Below are positions 1-7,730 of a DNA stretch of 33,151 nt, piece by piece. The DNA is from Treponema sp. GTDB lineage: Bacteria; Spirochaetota; Spirochaetia; Treponematales; Breznakiellaceae. The stretch spans positions 1-33,151 of the forward strand of contig QKCO01000172.1 in assembly GCA_003245635.1 (NCBI GenBank), read 5' to 3'. The position numbers and the translations under genes were made by a program. Under the pieces are notes generated by a model. The model did not search any database. It worked only from the letters and a program-made list of their open reading frames with translations, and was not told the DNA's origin. Within the stretch, counting starts at the first letter, position 1; every line of letters begins with the position of its first letter.

Positions 1-242
1 GGTTCGACCGGAGGCGCCGCGTACGGCACGAAGACGGCCTTGCGGGGCTCCGGCGCTTCGGGGGACCGCGGACCTTCATCGGGCGGCGGGGATTCGGCCG
101 GCGACGCTCCGGGAACGTTCGCCGCCGGGCTGTCCGAGCCGGAGGAGGGAGCGCCGCCCGCGAGCGGAGGAGCCCCGGCGGCGCAGGAAAAGAGAAGCAG
201 CCCGGCGGCGGCCGCCGGAATCGCGCGGCGAAGATGCATCAT
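1..242 (-). CDS. Lipoprotein, 3' part beyond window (partial)
   Basis: Read from an ATG at 242, this minus-strand frame stays open to the window edge (80 codons visible). The N-terminus has two arginines, a hydrophobic stretch of Ala/Leu and a lipobox Leu-Phe-Ser-Cys at residues 17-20, so the product is very likely exported and lipidated at Cys20. After the cysteine comes a low-complexity Pro/Ala/Gly/Ser linker of about 50 residues, typical of a tether before a folded domain that lies outside the window. The ATG overlaps the stop codon of the upstream gene (ATGA, 4-base overlap), which implies co-transcription and translational coupling. The domain and function cannot be seen. Confidence rests on the lipobox and the overlap. 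Confidence 0.75.
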   Translation of the reverse strand, partial: MMHLRRAIPAAAAGLLLFSCAAGAPPLAGGAPSSGSDSPAANVPGASPAESPPPDEGPRSPEAPEPRKAVFVPYAAPPVE

Positions 243-823
243 TTGAGTCCTTTCAAGGCGCTGAGCAGCAGGAGCGGATTCGCGTTGCCTATCCGCTCGA
301 GCCGAACGAAGTCTTCCTTCGTTTCCGTATCGGAACCGGAGAGAATCAGATCGTGCCGCAATCGGCGGTACCACAGGAAATGGCGTTCGCGGATCTGGCG
401 GATGCGCATTTTCTCGAGCCGATCCTCGAGGTAGCCGCAGATCGCCACGTGGTTGTCCTCTCCCGCCAGCCAGTAGACGCCTTCGTCTCCGAGAAACAGC
501 ACCAGGCGGCGGAAGCCGTCCCTGAGGCACGCGTCGTTGCGGAAGCCGTCGAACACCAGGTTCTGCGAACCGAGGGACAGGTCGTAGCCCAGATGCCGCA
601 GCCCCTTGCGCAGTTCGACCAGATCCTTCTTGACGGCGGCGGCCACCTCCCCGTTCTTCGGCGCCGACTGGAGCGTCGCGCGCATCTCGCGCAGCTGCGC
701 CTCGTACTGGGCAAACAGGCGCGTGCGGCCGAGGAAAGCGCCCGTCTCGGCGAGCAGCTTCCAGACATCGGTGAACTGTTCCGATATCGCGTTCGCTATG
801 GACGAAACTCCGGGCCGCCGCAT
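239..823 (-). CDS. Conserved-looking protein of unknown function
   Basis: This frame encodes 194 residues without signal peptide or membrane segment, so a cytoplasmic protein is likely. The N-terminal half (about 10-75) looks helical and charged, with an AQYEAQLREMRATLQ stretch that could form a coiled coil. The C-terminal half is rich in Arg, Trp and Tyr (HFLWYRRLRHDL). I do not recognise the family. The stop overlaps the ATG of the downstream lipoprotein by 4 bases, so the two genes form an operon. It is transcribed divergently from the metallophosphoesterase, with only 49 bases between the starts. Codon use matches the neighbours and the opposite frames look like shadows, so it is probably a real gene. 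Confidence 0.7.
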   Translation of the reverse strand: MRRPGVSSIANAISEQFTDVWKLLAETGAFLGRTRLFAQYEAQLREMRATLQSAPKNGEVAAAVKKDLVELRKGLRHLGYDLSLGSQNLVFDGFRNDACLRDGFRRLVLFLGDEGVYWLAGEDNHVAICGYLEDRLEKMRIRQIRERHFLWYRRLRHDLILSGSDTETKEDFVRLERIGNANPLLLLSALKGLK

Positions 824-872
824 TTTTTCCCGCTTCCCTCCGACTAGCAGTATAGGCTACATTGATCTCCGT

Positions 873-1601
873 ATGCGAGCTTTAGTCGTCTCGGATATCC
901 ACGCGAACCGGGAAGCCTTCGAAGCCGTCCTCGACGACGCGAAAGGCTCCTGCGATACGATCCTCTGCCTGGGGGACCTGGTCGGCTACGGCCCCGAGCC
1001 CGACGCCTGCGTCTCGCTCGCGCAGGAAGTCTGCGACCGCGTCCTCGCGGGCAACCACGACCTGGCGGCCTGCGGCCGGATGGATATGTCGTCGTTCTCG
1101 TCCCACGCGCGCGCCGCGATGGAATGGACGCGCGGCAACCTGTCGAGCCGAACCATCTCCTTCCTCGAATCGCTGCCGGCCAGCGAAGAATGGAACGGGA
1201 TCACCCTTTCCCACGGAAGCCCGGCAGACCCGGTCTGGGGCTACATCCTCTCCGCCGAGGACGCCGCGGAAGCGCTGTCGGCGATGAAGACGAGCCTCTG
1301 CCTCTTCGGCCATACGCACGTACCGTCCGCCTTCCTATCCGCGGAGGACGGGAGAAGCATACGCATCGAATACGGCGAGCCGGATGCGGTCGTGCGGACG
1401 AAGGGAGCCGCCATGCTGCTCAATCCCGGCAGCGTCGGCTTTCCGAGGGACGCGGCTGACGCCCATTCATCCGATTCGGAGCGCCGGGCCGCCGCCCGCT
1501 ACGCGATCTTCGACGACGAGGCCGCGACCTGGAAATGGAAACGGATCGAGTACGACCTGACGAAGACGGCCAAGCGCATGCGGAAGGCGGGGCTGTGGTA
1601 A
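873..1601 (+). CDS. Calcineurin-like metallophosphoesterase (YfcE/MJ0936 type)
   Basis: The 242-residue product has all signatures of a small dimetal phosphoesterase in order: SDIHAN at 6-11, GDLVGYGPE near 36-44, GNHD near 67-70, a central HGS (LSHGSPAD), and GHTH near 149-152. These Asp, His and Asn residues bind the two metals. Family members hydrolyse phosphodiesters or phosphomonoesters in the cytoplasm; the substrate here cannot be told. The reading frame is open further upstream, but the homologous part begins at the ATG at 873, just before the first metal motif, so I use that start. No clear Shine-Dalgarno precedes it, and a weak -10-like TACATT lies at 858-863. The PilZ promoter follows downstream. 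Confidence 0.9.
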   Translation: MRALVVSDIHANREAFEAVLDDAKGSCDTILCLGDLVGYGPEPDACVSLAQEVCDRVLAGNHDLAACGRMDMSSFSSHARAAMEWTRGNLSSRTISFLESLPASEEWNGITLSHGSPADPVWGYILSAEDAAEALSAMKTSLCLFGHTHVPSAFLSAEDGRSIRIEYGEPDAVVRTKGAAMLLNPGSVGFPRDAADAHSSDSERRAAARYAIFDDEAATWKWKRIEYDLTKTAKRMRKAGLW

Positions 1602-1620
1602 GAGGGATCTGCGCCGATCG

Positions 1621-1649
1621 TTGACCAAGGCAGGGCAAAAGCCTATATT
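1621..1649 (+). promoter_or_regulatory. Sigma-70-type promoter of the PilZ-TPR operon
   Basis: TTGACC at 1621-1626 and TATATT at 1644-1649 are separated by exactly 17 bases, a near-consensus housekeeping promoter. The predicted transcription start, about 7 bases after the -10 box, is near 1656, and the PilZ ATG is at 1658. The transcript would therefore be leaderless or nearly so. This agrees with the lack of a Shine-Dalgarno sequence before that ATG. Confidence 0.7.
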
Positions 1650-1657
1650 GAAGCCAG

Positions 1658-2497
1658 ATGGGTGTCGCCACAAGCCAGCAGCTGACAAAATATTACGAAC
1701 GATATCGCGGGATAGACGTTACCTTCACGAAAGAAGTGATCAAGGCGACCGGACTGGTCACCCAGCAGGTGTATCTCAAGTGCGTGGGCGAGACGTGGCC
1801 CTGCGTCATCTACTCGGCCTCTTTCGTCGGCGCGAAAGTCATCATCAACGCGAAATCCGGGCTCCTCGAGAAGATACGGAAGGCGAACAACGTCGTCAGC
1901 GTACGGTTCAGCTTCAAGGAATCCGACAAGGTCGATCCCTTCATGTTCTTCGTCGCGGGCAAGGTGTCCGGATTCGCTCCCTACGGCGGATCGGCCGATG
2001 TGGCGATGCTGACCATGGTCTTCACCCAGCGCCCCCCGGACGACCTGATCGAGATCATGGGCAGGCTCCTGGACGCGAACGTCAATTCCACCAAGCGCAG
2101 GGAAGACCGTATCCTGCTCACCGCCGACTCGATGAGGCGCATGCGGCTGATCGCCAAGGAGACCGCGATCTTCATCCAGGGCGTTCCCCGGCGCTGCATT
2201 CTGCGGGATCTTTCCTTTTCCGGAGCGAAGGCCATCATGGTCGGCGTCGCCAAATTCCTGCTCGAACGGGAAGCGTCCATCCGCATCGATTTCGACGATC
2301 CGCGCGAATCGCACCTCATCAAAGGCAAGATAGTCCGCACCGAGGATGTCGAAGGCAGGAAAGAGCTGGTGGCGCTAGCCATAAACTTCACGGAGCAGTC
2401 GGTCCCCATGACCTACAAGCTCCGCGTCAACGAATATCTCACGCAAAGCCGCGCTGAAAGCCGCGGCGATCAGCACACTGTCGACGGAGACCAATGA
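1658..2497 (+). CDS. PlzA-like PilZ-domain cyclic-di-GMP receptor
   Basis: The 279-residue protein has an N-terminal domain (about 10-135) of the kind seen in spirochaetal PilZ proteins and a C-terminal PilZ domain (about 145-255). The PilZ ligand signature is intact: R147xxxR151 (within KRREDR) and the DxSxxG motif DLSFSG at 184-189. Family knowledge says these residues clamp a c-di-GMP dimer and that Borrelia PlzA and its Treponema counterparts link c-di-GMP to motility and host or carbon responses. There is no membrane segment. The gene has a strong promoter ending 8 bases before the ATG and no Shine-Dalgarno. Its stop overlaps the next start by 4 bases, coupling it to the TPR protein, which may be its partner or output. 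Confidence 0.88.
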   Translation: MGVATSQQLTKYYERYRGIDVTFTKEVIKATGLVTQQVYLKCVGETWPCVIYSASFVGAKVIINAKSGLLEKIRKANNVVSVRFSFKESDKVDPFMFFVAGKVSGFAPYGGSADVAMLTMVFTQRPPDDLIEIMGRLLDANVNSTKRREDRILLTADSMRRMRLIAKETAIFIQGVPRRCILRDLSFSGAKAIMVGVAKFLLEREASIRIDFDDPRESHLIKGKIVRTEDVEGRKELVALAINFTEQSVPMTYKLRVNEYLTQSRAESRGDQHTVDGDQ

Positions 2498-3594
2498 ACG
2501 GAACGAACAACGTGGACAGGATCGTATTCCTGTCCGTCCCCGAATCCCTCGGAACCAGCATCGGCGAATTCCGCATCGACCCTTCTATTCCCATTCCGGT
2601 AGAGCTGCCGCCGGGATCCTCCCGCGAAGCGATCGAGAATCTCTCCTGGGAGATGATGATCTCGGGCATGCTGAAGGTCATCGCCCGCGATCCCGCGGCC
2701 GACGACGCGGACTACTACCGGAAATTCGTCGTTTCGGTCAAACCCGACATTCTGGCCGAATTCACCGAAGCCGCGATCCTCAAATCGCGCAACGGGGACT
2801 TCGCCCTGTCGATCGAAATCTTGGGAGCGCTCAAGGGCCTCTTCCCCGATTCGCCGGCCGTCGCCCTCAATACGGCCCTCGTCCTCGAAGCCCAGGCGGA
2901 CGCGCTCGAGCGCGCCGGCAAGGAAGACGCCGCCGAGGAAGCCTCTGAGCTCGCGTTCAAGGCCTACCGCGCCGCGCTCGAGATCGAGCCGCCGTTCCCG
3001 GAGACGCTGTTCAACGCGGGCTTCTTCTACATGAAGCGGCGCAATTTCGCGAAGGCGAAGGAATGCTTCGAAGCCTACGGGCGGGTCGCGACCGATCCGA
3101 AGAAGAAGGCGAAAGCCGCCGGGATCGCGAAGGAGATCGAGGCCCGGGACCTGGACGACTCCGTGTTCCGGGAAGCCTACGACTTCATCCGCATGGGCGA
3201 AGAAGAGACGGGCATCGACAAGGCGCGCGATTTCCTCGAGCGGCACCCCCGCGTCTGGAACGGCTGGTTCCTGCTCGGCTGGGGCCTGCGCCGGATGGAA
3301 CGCTGGCAGGACGCGATCGCGGCCTTCAGGCAGGCGGAGGAGCTGGGCGCTGAAGGCTGCGACGTGCACAACGAGCTGGCCATCTGCCTCATGGAAACGG
3401 ACGATCTGGCCGGCGCGCGGAAGGAACTGGAGAAAGCGCTCCGCATCGAAAACGACAACGTGAAGGTCATTTCGAACCTCGGCGTCGTCGCGCTCCGCGC
3501 GGGCGACCGGGAAGAGGCTGCCGGCTTCTTCAGGACGGTCCTAGAGATCGATCCGGAAGACCCGGTCGCGAAGCGCTATCTCGAGGAACTCTAG
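2494..3594 (+). CDS. Tetratricopeptide-repeat protein
   Basis: This 366-residue protein has no signal peptide and is mostly helical. TPR-like helix pairs cover roughly residues 85-365. The clearest are around SIEILGALKGLFPDSPAVALN, TLFNAGFFYMKRRNFAKAKECF, GWFLLGWGLRRMERWQDAIAAF, and two near the C-terminus ending in Asp-Pro positions (LEIDPEDPVA). Such repeats usually make protein-binding scaffolds. The first 80 residues are a separate small domain I do not recognise. The ATG lies within the stop of the PilZ gene (ATGA overlap), so the two are translated together, which suggests a role with the c-di-GMP receptor. The actual binding partner is unknown. Confidence 0.85.
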   Translation: MNGTNNVDRIVFLSVPESLGTSIGEFRIDPSIPIPVELPPGSSREAIENLSWEMMISGMLKVIARDPAADDADYYRKFVVSVKPDILAEFTEAAILKSRNGDFALSIEILGALKGLFPDSPAVALNTALVLEAQADALERAGKEDAAEEASELAFKAYRAALEIEPPFPETLFNAGFFYMKRRNFAKAKECFEAYGRVATDPKKKAKAAGIAKEIEARDLDDSVFREAYDFIRMGEEETGIDKARDFLERHPRVWNGWFLLGWGLRRMERWQDAIAAFRQAEELGAEGCDVHNELAICLMETDDLAGARKELEKALRIENDNVKVISNLGVVALRAGDREEAAGFFRTVLEIDPEDPVAKRYLEEL

Positions 3595-3622
3595 GCGATC
3601 CTATGGAGTTGAGCGCGGCCTA

Positions 3623-4093
3623 TCAACGGACGCGCAGCCGCTCGGGTAGCTCAAGCCGGTCGCCGACGGCGACCCCCGCCCGGGCGAACCACCCCTGCGG
3701 AACCTCCAGCGCGAAGCGCGCGTAGCGGTCGGAGTTGACCGGCGCCTCGGAAAGCGGCTCCATATCGTGAAGCTCCAGGATGCGCCCGTCCGAAGACAGG
3801 TAGGCGATCGAAAGCGGCACGTAGGTGTTCTTCATCCAGAAGGACATCATCCGGTCGGAGGAGAACGCGAACAGCATCCCCTTCCCCTCCGGCAGGGATT
3901 TCCGGTACATGAGGCCGCGGGCGTGATCGGCGTCCTTTTCGGCGATCTCCGCCTCCAAAGCGACCGATGCGCCCGACGCGGCGCGGATCAGCAGCCTTTC
4001 GGAAGGAAGGATCTTCGCCTGGGCCCCGCAGGAAGCGGGCATCGCCGCAAGCACAGCCGCGGCCAACGCGGCGAGCGCGATCCTAGAACTCAT
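3623..4093 (-). CDS. Exported DUF192 family protein
   Basis: The 156-residue product begins with a cleavable or lipid signal (Ala/Leu-rich, then MPASC at about 18-22). The cysteine could be a relaxed spirochaetal lipobox. Residues 35-155 fit the DUF192 family: the RGLMYRKSLPEGKGMLFAF stretch, then the MSFWMKNTYVPLSIAYL core and a C-terminal FALEVPQGWF segment. DUF192 proteins are small beta-rich domains of unknown biochemical role that are often exported. The start lies inside the end of the upstream gene (11-base overlap), so this is the last gene of the minus-strand operon starting with the potassium channel. The stop faces the TPR gene convergently, with 28 bases between them and no clear terminator hairpin. 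Confidence 0.85.
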   Translation of the reverse strand: MSSRIALAALAAAVLAAMPASCGAQAKILPSERLLIRAASGASVALEAEIAEKDADHARGLMYRKSLPEGKGMLFAFSSDRMMSFWMKNTYVPLSIAYLSSDGRILELHDMEPLSEAPVNSDRYARFALEVPQGWFARAGVAVGDRLELPERLRVR

Positions 4094-4652
4094 CGATGAA
4101 CTCCTTGCGCAGCTTGAATTCCTTCGATTCCTTGACCGCCGAATCGCGGGCGAGCCCGTCGAAGACGGCCCGGTCGATGTATTTGACCGTGAGCGGCCGC
4201 TCGACCGAAAGCCTTACCGCGTCGGAGATCCAGACCGCTTCCTGCGGATTGAGCGTCGCCGGTTCGCCGTAGTCGGCGACCAATGCGGTGAACACCGAAT
4301 AGTGGTCGACCTTGTCCGTATTAAGGGTGAAAGCCATCATGAAGAGCTTCCCGTCCCGCAGCTGGAAGAAGGCCCGTTTGACGAAGGAAAGCCCGGTCGT
4401 CTCGATGAGCACCTGATCGCTCATCGGGAGCAGAGAGACGTCCCGGTCGCCGCGGAAGACGAACAAGTCGTCGTCGGCCAGCGCCTTCTTCAGCGCCTCG
4501 ACTGGCATGCCGAGCTTGTAGCCCCTGAACGAGTCGGGCACGGGCTTGGGCTCGGACGAGGAAGCGGCCGCTCCCGTCTGGGCCGGCGCCGCGGCGGCGG
4601 AGAAAAGCAGGCAGCACATAAAAGCGGCGGCGCGGAATCGGACAAATCGCAT
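4083..4652 (-). CDS. Periplasmic protein of unknown function
   Basis: The protein has 189 residues. The N-terminus is a classical signal peptide: Arg residues, a hydrophobic core (AAAFMCCLLFSAAA) and an APAQ cleavage site near residue 25. The mature part begins with a short Ser/Pro-rich stretch. It then contains YKLGMPVEALKKALADDD, which resembles the opening of small exported proteins where a beta-strand precedes a helix, and ends in a charged helix (KEFKLRKEFIDEF). I cannot assign a family with confidence. It sits 10 bases after the cNMP-binding gene and overlaps the DUF192 gene by 11 bases, so it belongs to the channel operon. Its role there is unknown. Confidence 0.75.
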   Translation of the reverse strand: MRFVRFRAAAFMCCLLFSAAAAPAQTGAAASSSEPKPVPDSFRGYKLGMPVEALKKALADDDLFVFRGDRDVSLLPMSDQVLIETTGLSFVKRAFFQLRDGKLFMMAFTLNTDKVDHYSVFTALVADYGEPATLNPQEAVWISDAVRLSVERPLTVKYIDRAVFDGLARDSAVKESKEFKLRKEFIDEF

Positions 4653-4662
4653 CGGATGCTCC

Positions 4663-5193
4663 CTATACCCGCGCGAGCGCGATGCTCAGCGCGGTCGACA
4701 GTTTGAGGACTTCGTCGTTTTCCTTCCTGACCCGACCGGACAGCAGCCGGGCGATCAGCCGCAGCAGCTTGACGCCGAGGTCGGGCCGCTTCGCGCACAG
4801 CGCGTCGAAATCCTCTCGGCTTATCTCGTAGAGGACGCAGTCGGCCGAGGCGGTCACCGTCGCGGCCCGCGGCGCGTTCTCGAGCATGGCCATTTCGCCG
4901 AACACCGACGCGGTGCCGGCCTTCAGCTTCACGAACGACTTCTCCGCGTTCTTGAACCCGTGGCGTCCGACCGACAGCGTGAGCGACCGGGTGATGTCCA
5001 CCTCCCCGGAGAGGAACAGATACATCGTATCGCCCCCGTCGCCCTCGCGCATGATTTCCGTGCCCGAGGCGAAGCGCGTTTCGCGGCAGATCTCCCTCAG
5101 CGCCGAAAGCTGATCGGCAGAAAGATCGTCGAAGCCGGGCAGATCGCCGAGCTCGAGCCGTCCGGCCGCCGTCCGTTTCTTGAAGAGCGCCAT
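4663..5193 (-). CDS. Stand-alone cyclic nucleotide-binding domain protein
   Basis: The ATG at 5193 gives 176 residues, mostly one cNBD (about 18-135) with the beta-roll GTEIMREGDGGDTMYLFLSGEVDI. Its phosphate-binding cassette is intact: FGEMAMLENAPRAATV at 98-113, including the Glu and the Arg that normally contact the ribose and cyclic phosphate. After the cNBD there is only a helix pair, no DNA-binding domain, and no membrane segment. The reading frame continues far upstream, but that part is antisense to the channel gene and is a shadow. The start lies 2 bases after the stop of the channel gene. That spacing suggests the protein acts as a detached ligand-sensing subunit of the channel. This partnership is inference. 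Confidence 0.85.
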   Translation of the reverse strand: MALFKKRTAAGRLELGDLPGFDDLSADQLSALREICRETRFASGTEIMREGDGGDTMYLFLSGEVDITRSLTLSVGRHGFKNAEKSFVKLKAGTASVFGEMAMLENAPRAATVTASADCVLYEISREDFDALCAKRPDLGVKLLRLIARLLSGRVRKENDEVLKLSTALSIALARV

Positions 5194-5195
5194 GG

Positions 5196-6398
5196 TCAGC
5201 CCACCACGAACAGCGAGTCGGTTTCGCGGAGCACGTACTCCGCGCCGGGCGCGAGCTTCACGTGCTCGGCGCCTTCTAGAGCCTGGGCCAGATCGATCTC
5301 GGCCTCCTGGAACTTCTTTCGTATGAACGCGTCGATCGCCGAGCTGTCGTCGGAAAGGAGGTCGGTGAAGGAAACCGACTTCTCCCGGGATACGACCCCG
5401 ACGATGACGCCTTTTCCGTTGCGCACGAACCAGTCCGCTGCGTCCGCGAAGCTTTTGCCGACCAAAAGCTGCGGCAGCTCCTCCTCGCGCAGCCGGGCGG
5501 GGTTCGCGGGAGCGATGAGCTCGCGGGCGGCCTGCGGCACGCTGCGCGATTCGGCCGTGGAGGAGAGGAGGTATCCGGACAGCTCGCCGGACACGAGAAC
5601 GTCGGAGACGCCCGCCCGCCTGAGGTGCGGCGCGTTGTCGCCGCTCAGAAGCTCGGCGCCGATCGAAAGTTCGGGATTGATCGATTTGAGCGCCAGGACG
5701 CCCAGAATGGTGCGCTCGTCCGCGCCCGTCAGGTTCCCGTTCAGGGAATCGTCGGGAAGCACGATGGCGGAGGCGGCCTGCGCCGCGGCGGCCTTCCTCA
5801 GGATGTTCTCGCTGGTGAAATCGCCCCGAACGAAGCGGATGTCGAGCGTCGGGAAGCGGGAGCGGATGGCGTCCACCCGATCGCTTTCCAGAGCGTTGAC
5901 CAGGACGGCCGACGGCTTGCGCCCCCGCGCGGAAGAAAGGCCTTCCAGCACGGAGGCGGCGTTGCCGTTCCATCCGCACACCAGCGTATGACCCTTGGAG
6001 ATGACGTCCTGCAAACCCTTACCCTCCCGGATCCGCCGCTCGACCAAGAGCGACGCGACGGCGCCCGACAGCACCGACGTGACGACCACGCCCAGCATGA
6101 TCAGGACGATGGCCCACGCGCGGCCGGCCGGGCTGACCGGAAATTTGTCGCCGTATCCGACGGTGGCGATCGTCACGACGGCCCACCAGACGGCGTCGAA
6201 GAAATCCCCGAACATCTGGGCGTTCGAGGCGTGCTCCGCGGCGAGAACCAGCGCCGCGCCCAATAGCGCCGTCAAGCCGAAAGCGATGGAAATGCCCGGA
6301 AGGCCGGAGCGGCGCATATCCGACCCGAGCCCCGCCCAGGAAGAGCGTATTCTTTTGATCGTTTCGGAAAGGGTCGAATGCCGTTCTTTTCGTTTCAT
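5196..6398 (-). CDS. Two-helix potassium channel with MthK-like RCK domain
   Basis: The 400-residue protein has a cytoplasmic N-tail, a first membrane helix (about 36-55), a pore loop with the K+ selectivity filter TVGYGD at 79-84, and a second membrane helix (about 94-118). The C-terminal part starts with an RCK/TrkA-N fold: HTLVCGWNGNAASVLEGL at 137-154, then an acidic turn (VRGDFTSENIL) and the conserved AIVLPDD. This matches MthK-type channels, where cytoplasmic RCK rings gate the pore. Residues about 305-400 form a second regulatory lobe. The gene heads an operon with a stand-alone cNMP-binding protein (2-base gap), a periplasmic protein and a DUF192 protein. There is no clear Shine-Dalgarno. 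A possible -10 (TAGAAT on the minus strand) lies in the 70-base gap upstream. Confidence 0.9.
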   Translation of the reverse strand: MKRKERHSTLSETIKRIRSSWAGLGSDMRRSGLPGISIAFGLTALLGAALVLAAEHASNAQMFGDFFDAVWWAVVTIATVGYGDKFPVSPAGRAWAIVLIMLGVVVTSVLSGAVASLLVERRIREGKGLQDVISKGHTLVCGWNGNAASVLEGLSSARGRKPSAVLVNALESDRVDAIRSRFPTLDIRFVRGDFTSENILRKAAAAQAASAIVLPDDSLNGNLTGADERTILGVLALKSINPELSIGAELLSGDNAPHLRRAGVSDVLVSGELSGYLLSSTAESRSVPQAARELIAPANPARLREEELPQLLVGKSFADAADWFVRNGKGVIVGVVSREKSVSFTDLLSDDSSAIDAFIRKKFQEAEIDLAQALEGAEHVKLAPGAEYVLRETDSLFVVG

Positions 6399-6468
6399 AG
6401 GCGAAGGGCGGCCCCGTCATTGGAACCGCCCATTCTAAGTATCGGCGGAAGGGAAGAAAACTGGAGCG

Positions 6469-7698
6469 CTACATCCGGGAAGCCGCTTCGCGCCGCGCGC
6501 GCTCGATCTTCTGCATTTTGCGGTAATACTCGGTCTGCTTCACGACTTCCGATACGTCGACGACGGACATCTTGTTGTCGGATACCCGGACCTTTTGGTT
6601 CTCGAGGAGCTTGCGCAGGACCAGGTTGCCGTCGGCGGGAGGAAGGCCGACCATGTTGATCAGCTCCTTCGGTCCAAAATCGAAGATGTACGCCGCCGAA
6701 TTGATCGGTACGCGGTTCTTCTCCAATTGGATTTGGAGCGCATCGTACATGCGGCCGAGGGGGTCGGAAATGAGCGTATTGGCCAGCTGCTTGTAGATGA
6801 ACCAGATGCGCTCCGCGAGCAGCTGCGTGAGCCGGGTGACGATCTGCGGCTGGGAGGCTACCATCCGCTCGAAGTTCTCTTTGTTGACCGCCAGGAGCTG
6901 GCAGTCCTCGTAGGCGACCGCGCCCGCGGAGCGGGGCTTGGCCTCGAGCAGGGCCATCTCGCCGAACATGTCTCCCTGCTTGAGCACGGCCAGGAGCACC
7001 TCGTTGTTGTCGACGATCTTGGTGATCTTCACCGAGCCCCGCTGGATGATGTACATCTCCTCGCCGGGCTGGCCCTCCGAAAAGATCATCGTATCCTTGG
7101 GATAGACGCGGTTGAATTCGTCGGCCTTGCGCTCGAGGTACACGGCCTTCGAGTAGGGCTGTATCTTGACCATCCGTTCGCGGGCCAGCGCGACGTTCTG
7201 TCCGGTCGAGCAGTATTTGATGTACTGGTGGTAGGCGTAGTACGCCAGATTGTACTGGCTCTGCCGCGCGTAGTATTCGGCGACCTTGAACAGGTGGGAG
7301 GGATCATTGTCCGCGGTGTTCTTCAGCGTCAGCCGGGTCAGCGCCTCGTCGAGGTAGCGCATCCGCTTGCTGAACTGCAGGATGATCTTCATGGCCACCG
7401 GCGCGTTGTTTTGGATGAGCTGGCCGTACTGTTCCTTTTGGACCGAAATGAGGGTGACGTCCGTCAAGGCCTGCGCGGTTTCGATGTGGCTGTGCGAAGA
7501 CATCGTCGAGACGACGCCGAAGAAATCGCCGGGGCCGAGGACATTGCCGCCTTCCTCCTCGACCACCTCGACTTCCTTGAAAAGACGCACCTTCCCCTGG
7601 CGGAGGATGAAGAAGCGGTCGGCGTTCTGCTTGCCTTCCACGATGATGTACGAGTCTTTTTTGAAGTTAACGAAGGTAAGTTGCAGTGAATTCGTCAT
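6469..7698 (-). CDS. Protein with two cyclic nucleotide-binding domains and a possible winged helix
   Basis: I use the ATG at 7698 (409 residues) because GGGGAG sits 4 bases before it. A TTG one codon earlier is too close to that site. The first cNBD (about 8-120) has a degenerate phosphate cassette: FFGVVSTMSSHSHIE lacks the Gly-Glu and the Arg. The second cNBD (about 190-310) is canonical, with FGEMALLEAKPRSAG. Between them is a helical stretch rich in Tyr (ARQSQYNLAYYAYHQY). Residues about 340-390 (KELINMVGLPPADGNLVLRKLLENQKVRV) resemble the winged helix of CRP-type regulators, which would make this a DNA-binding regulator. That point is uncertain. A very strong promoter precedes it, so it is probably abundantly expressed. 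The substrate cNMP and the target are unknown. Confidence 0.85.
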   Translation of the reverse strand: MTNSLQLTFVNFKKDSYIIVEGKQNADRFFILRQGKVRLFKEVEVVEEEGGNVLGPGDFFGVVSTMSSHSHIETAQALTDVTLISVQKEQYGQLIQNNAPVAMKIILQFSKRMRYLDEALTRLTLKNTADNDPSHLFKVAEYYARQSQYNLAYYAYHQYIKYCSTGQNVALARERMVKIQPYSKAVYLERKADEFNRVYPKDTMIFSEGQPGEEMYIIQRGSVKITKIVDNNEVLLAVLKQGDMFGEMALLEAKPRSAGAVAYEDCQLLAVNKENFERMVASQPQIVTRLTQLLAERIWFIYKQLANTLISDPLGRMYDALQIQLEKNRVPINSAAYIFDFGPKELINMVGLPPADGNLVLRKLLENQKVRVSDNKMSVVDVSEVVKQTEYYRKMQKIERARREAASRM

Positions 7699-7730
7699 CA
7701 AGCTCCCCGTACATACCGCTTATGCTAAGG

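Noticed and set aside
606-872. Upstream extension of the metallophosphoesterase frame
   Set aside because: It is antisense to the divergent 194-residue gene and the conserved fold starts at the ATG at 873.
5197-5979. Upstream extension of the cNBD frame
   Set aside because: It is Arg-rich sequence antisense or out of frame to the potassium channel gene. The true start is ATG 5193.
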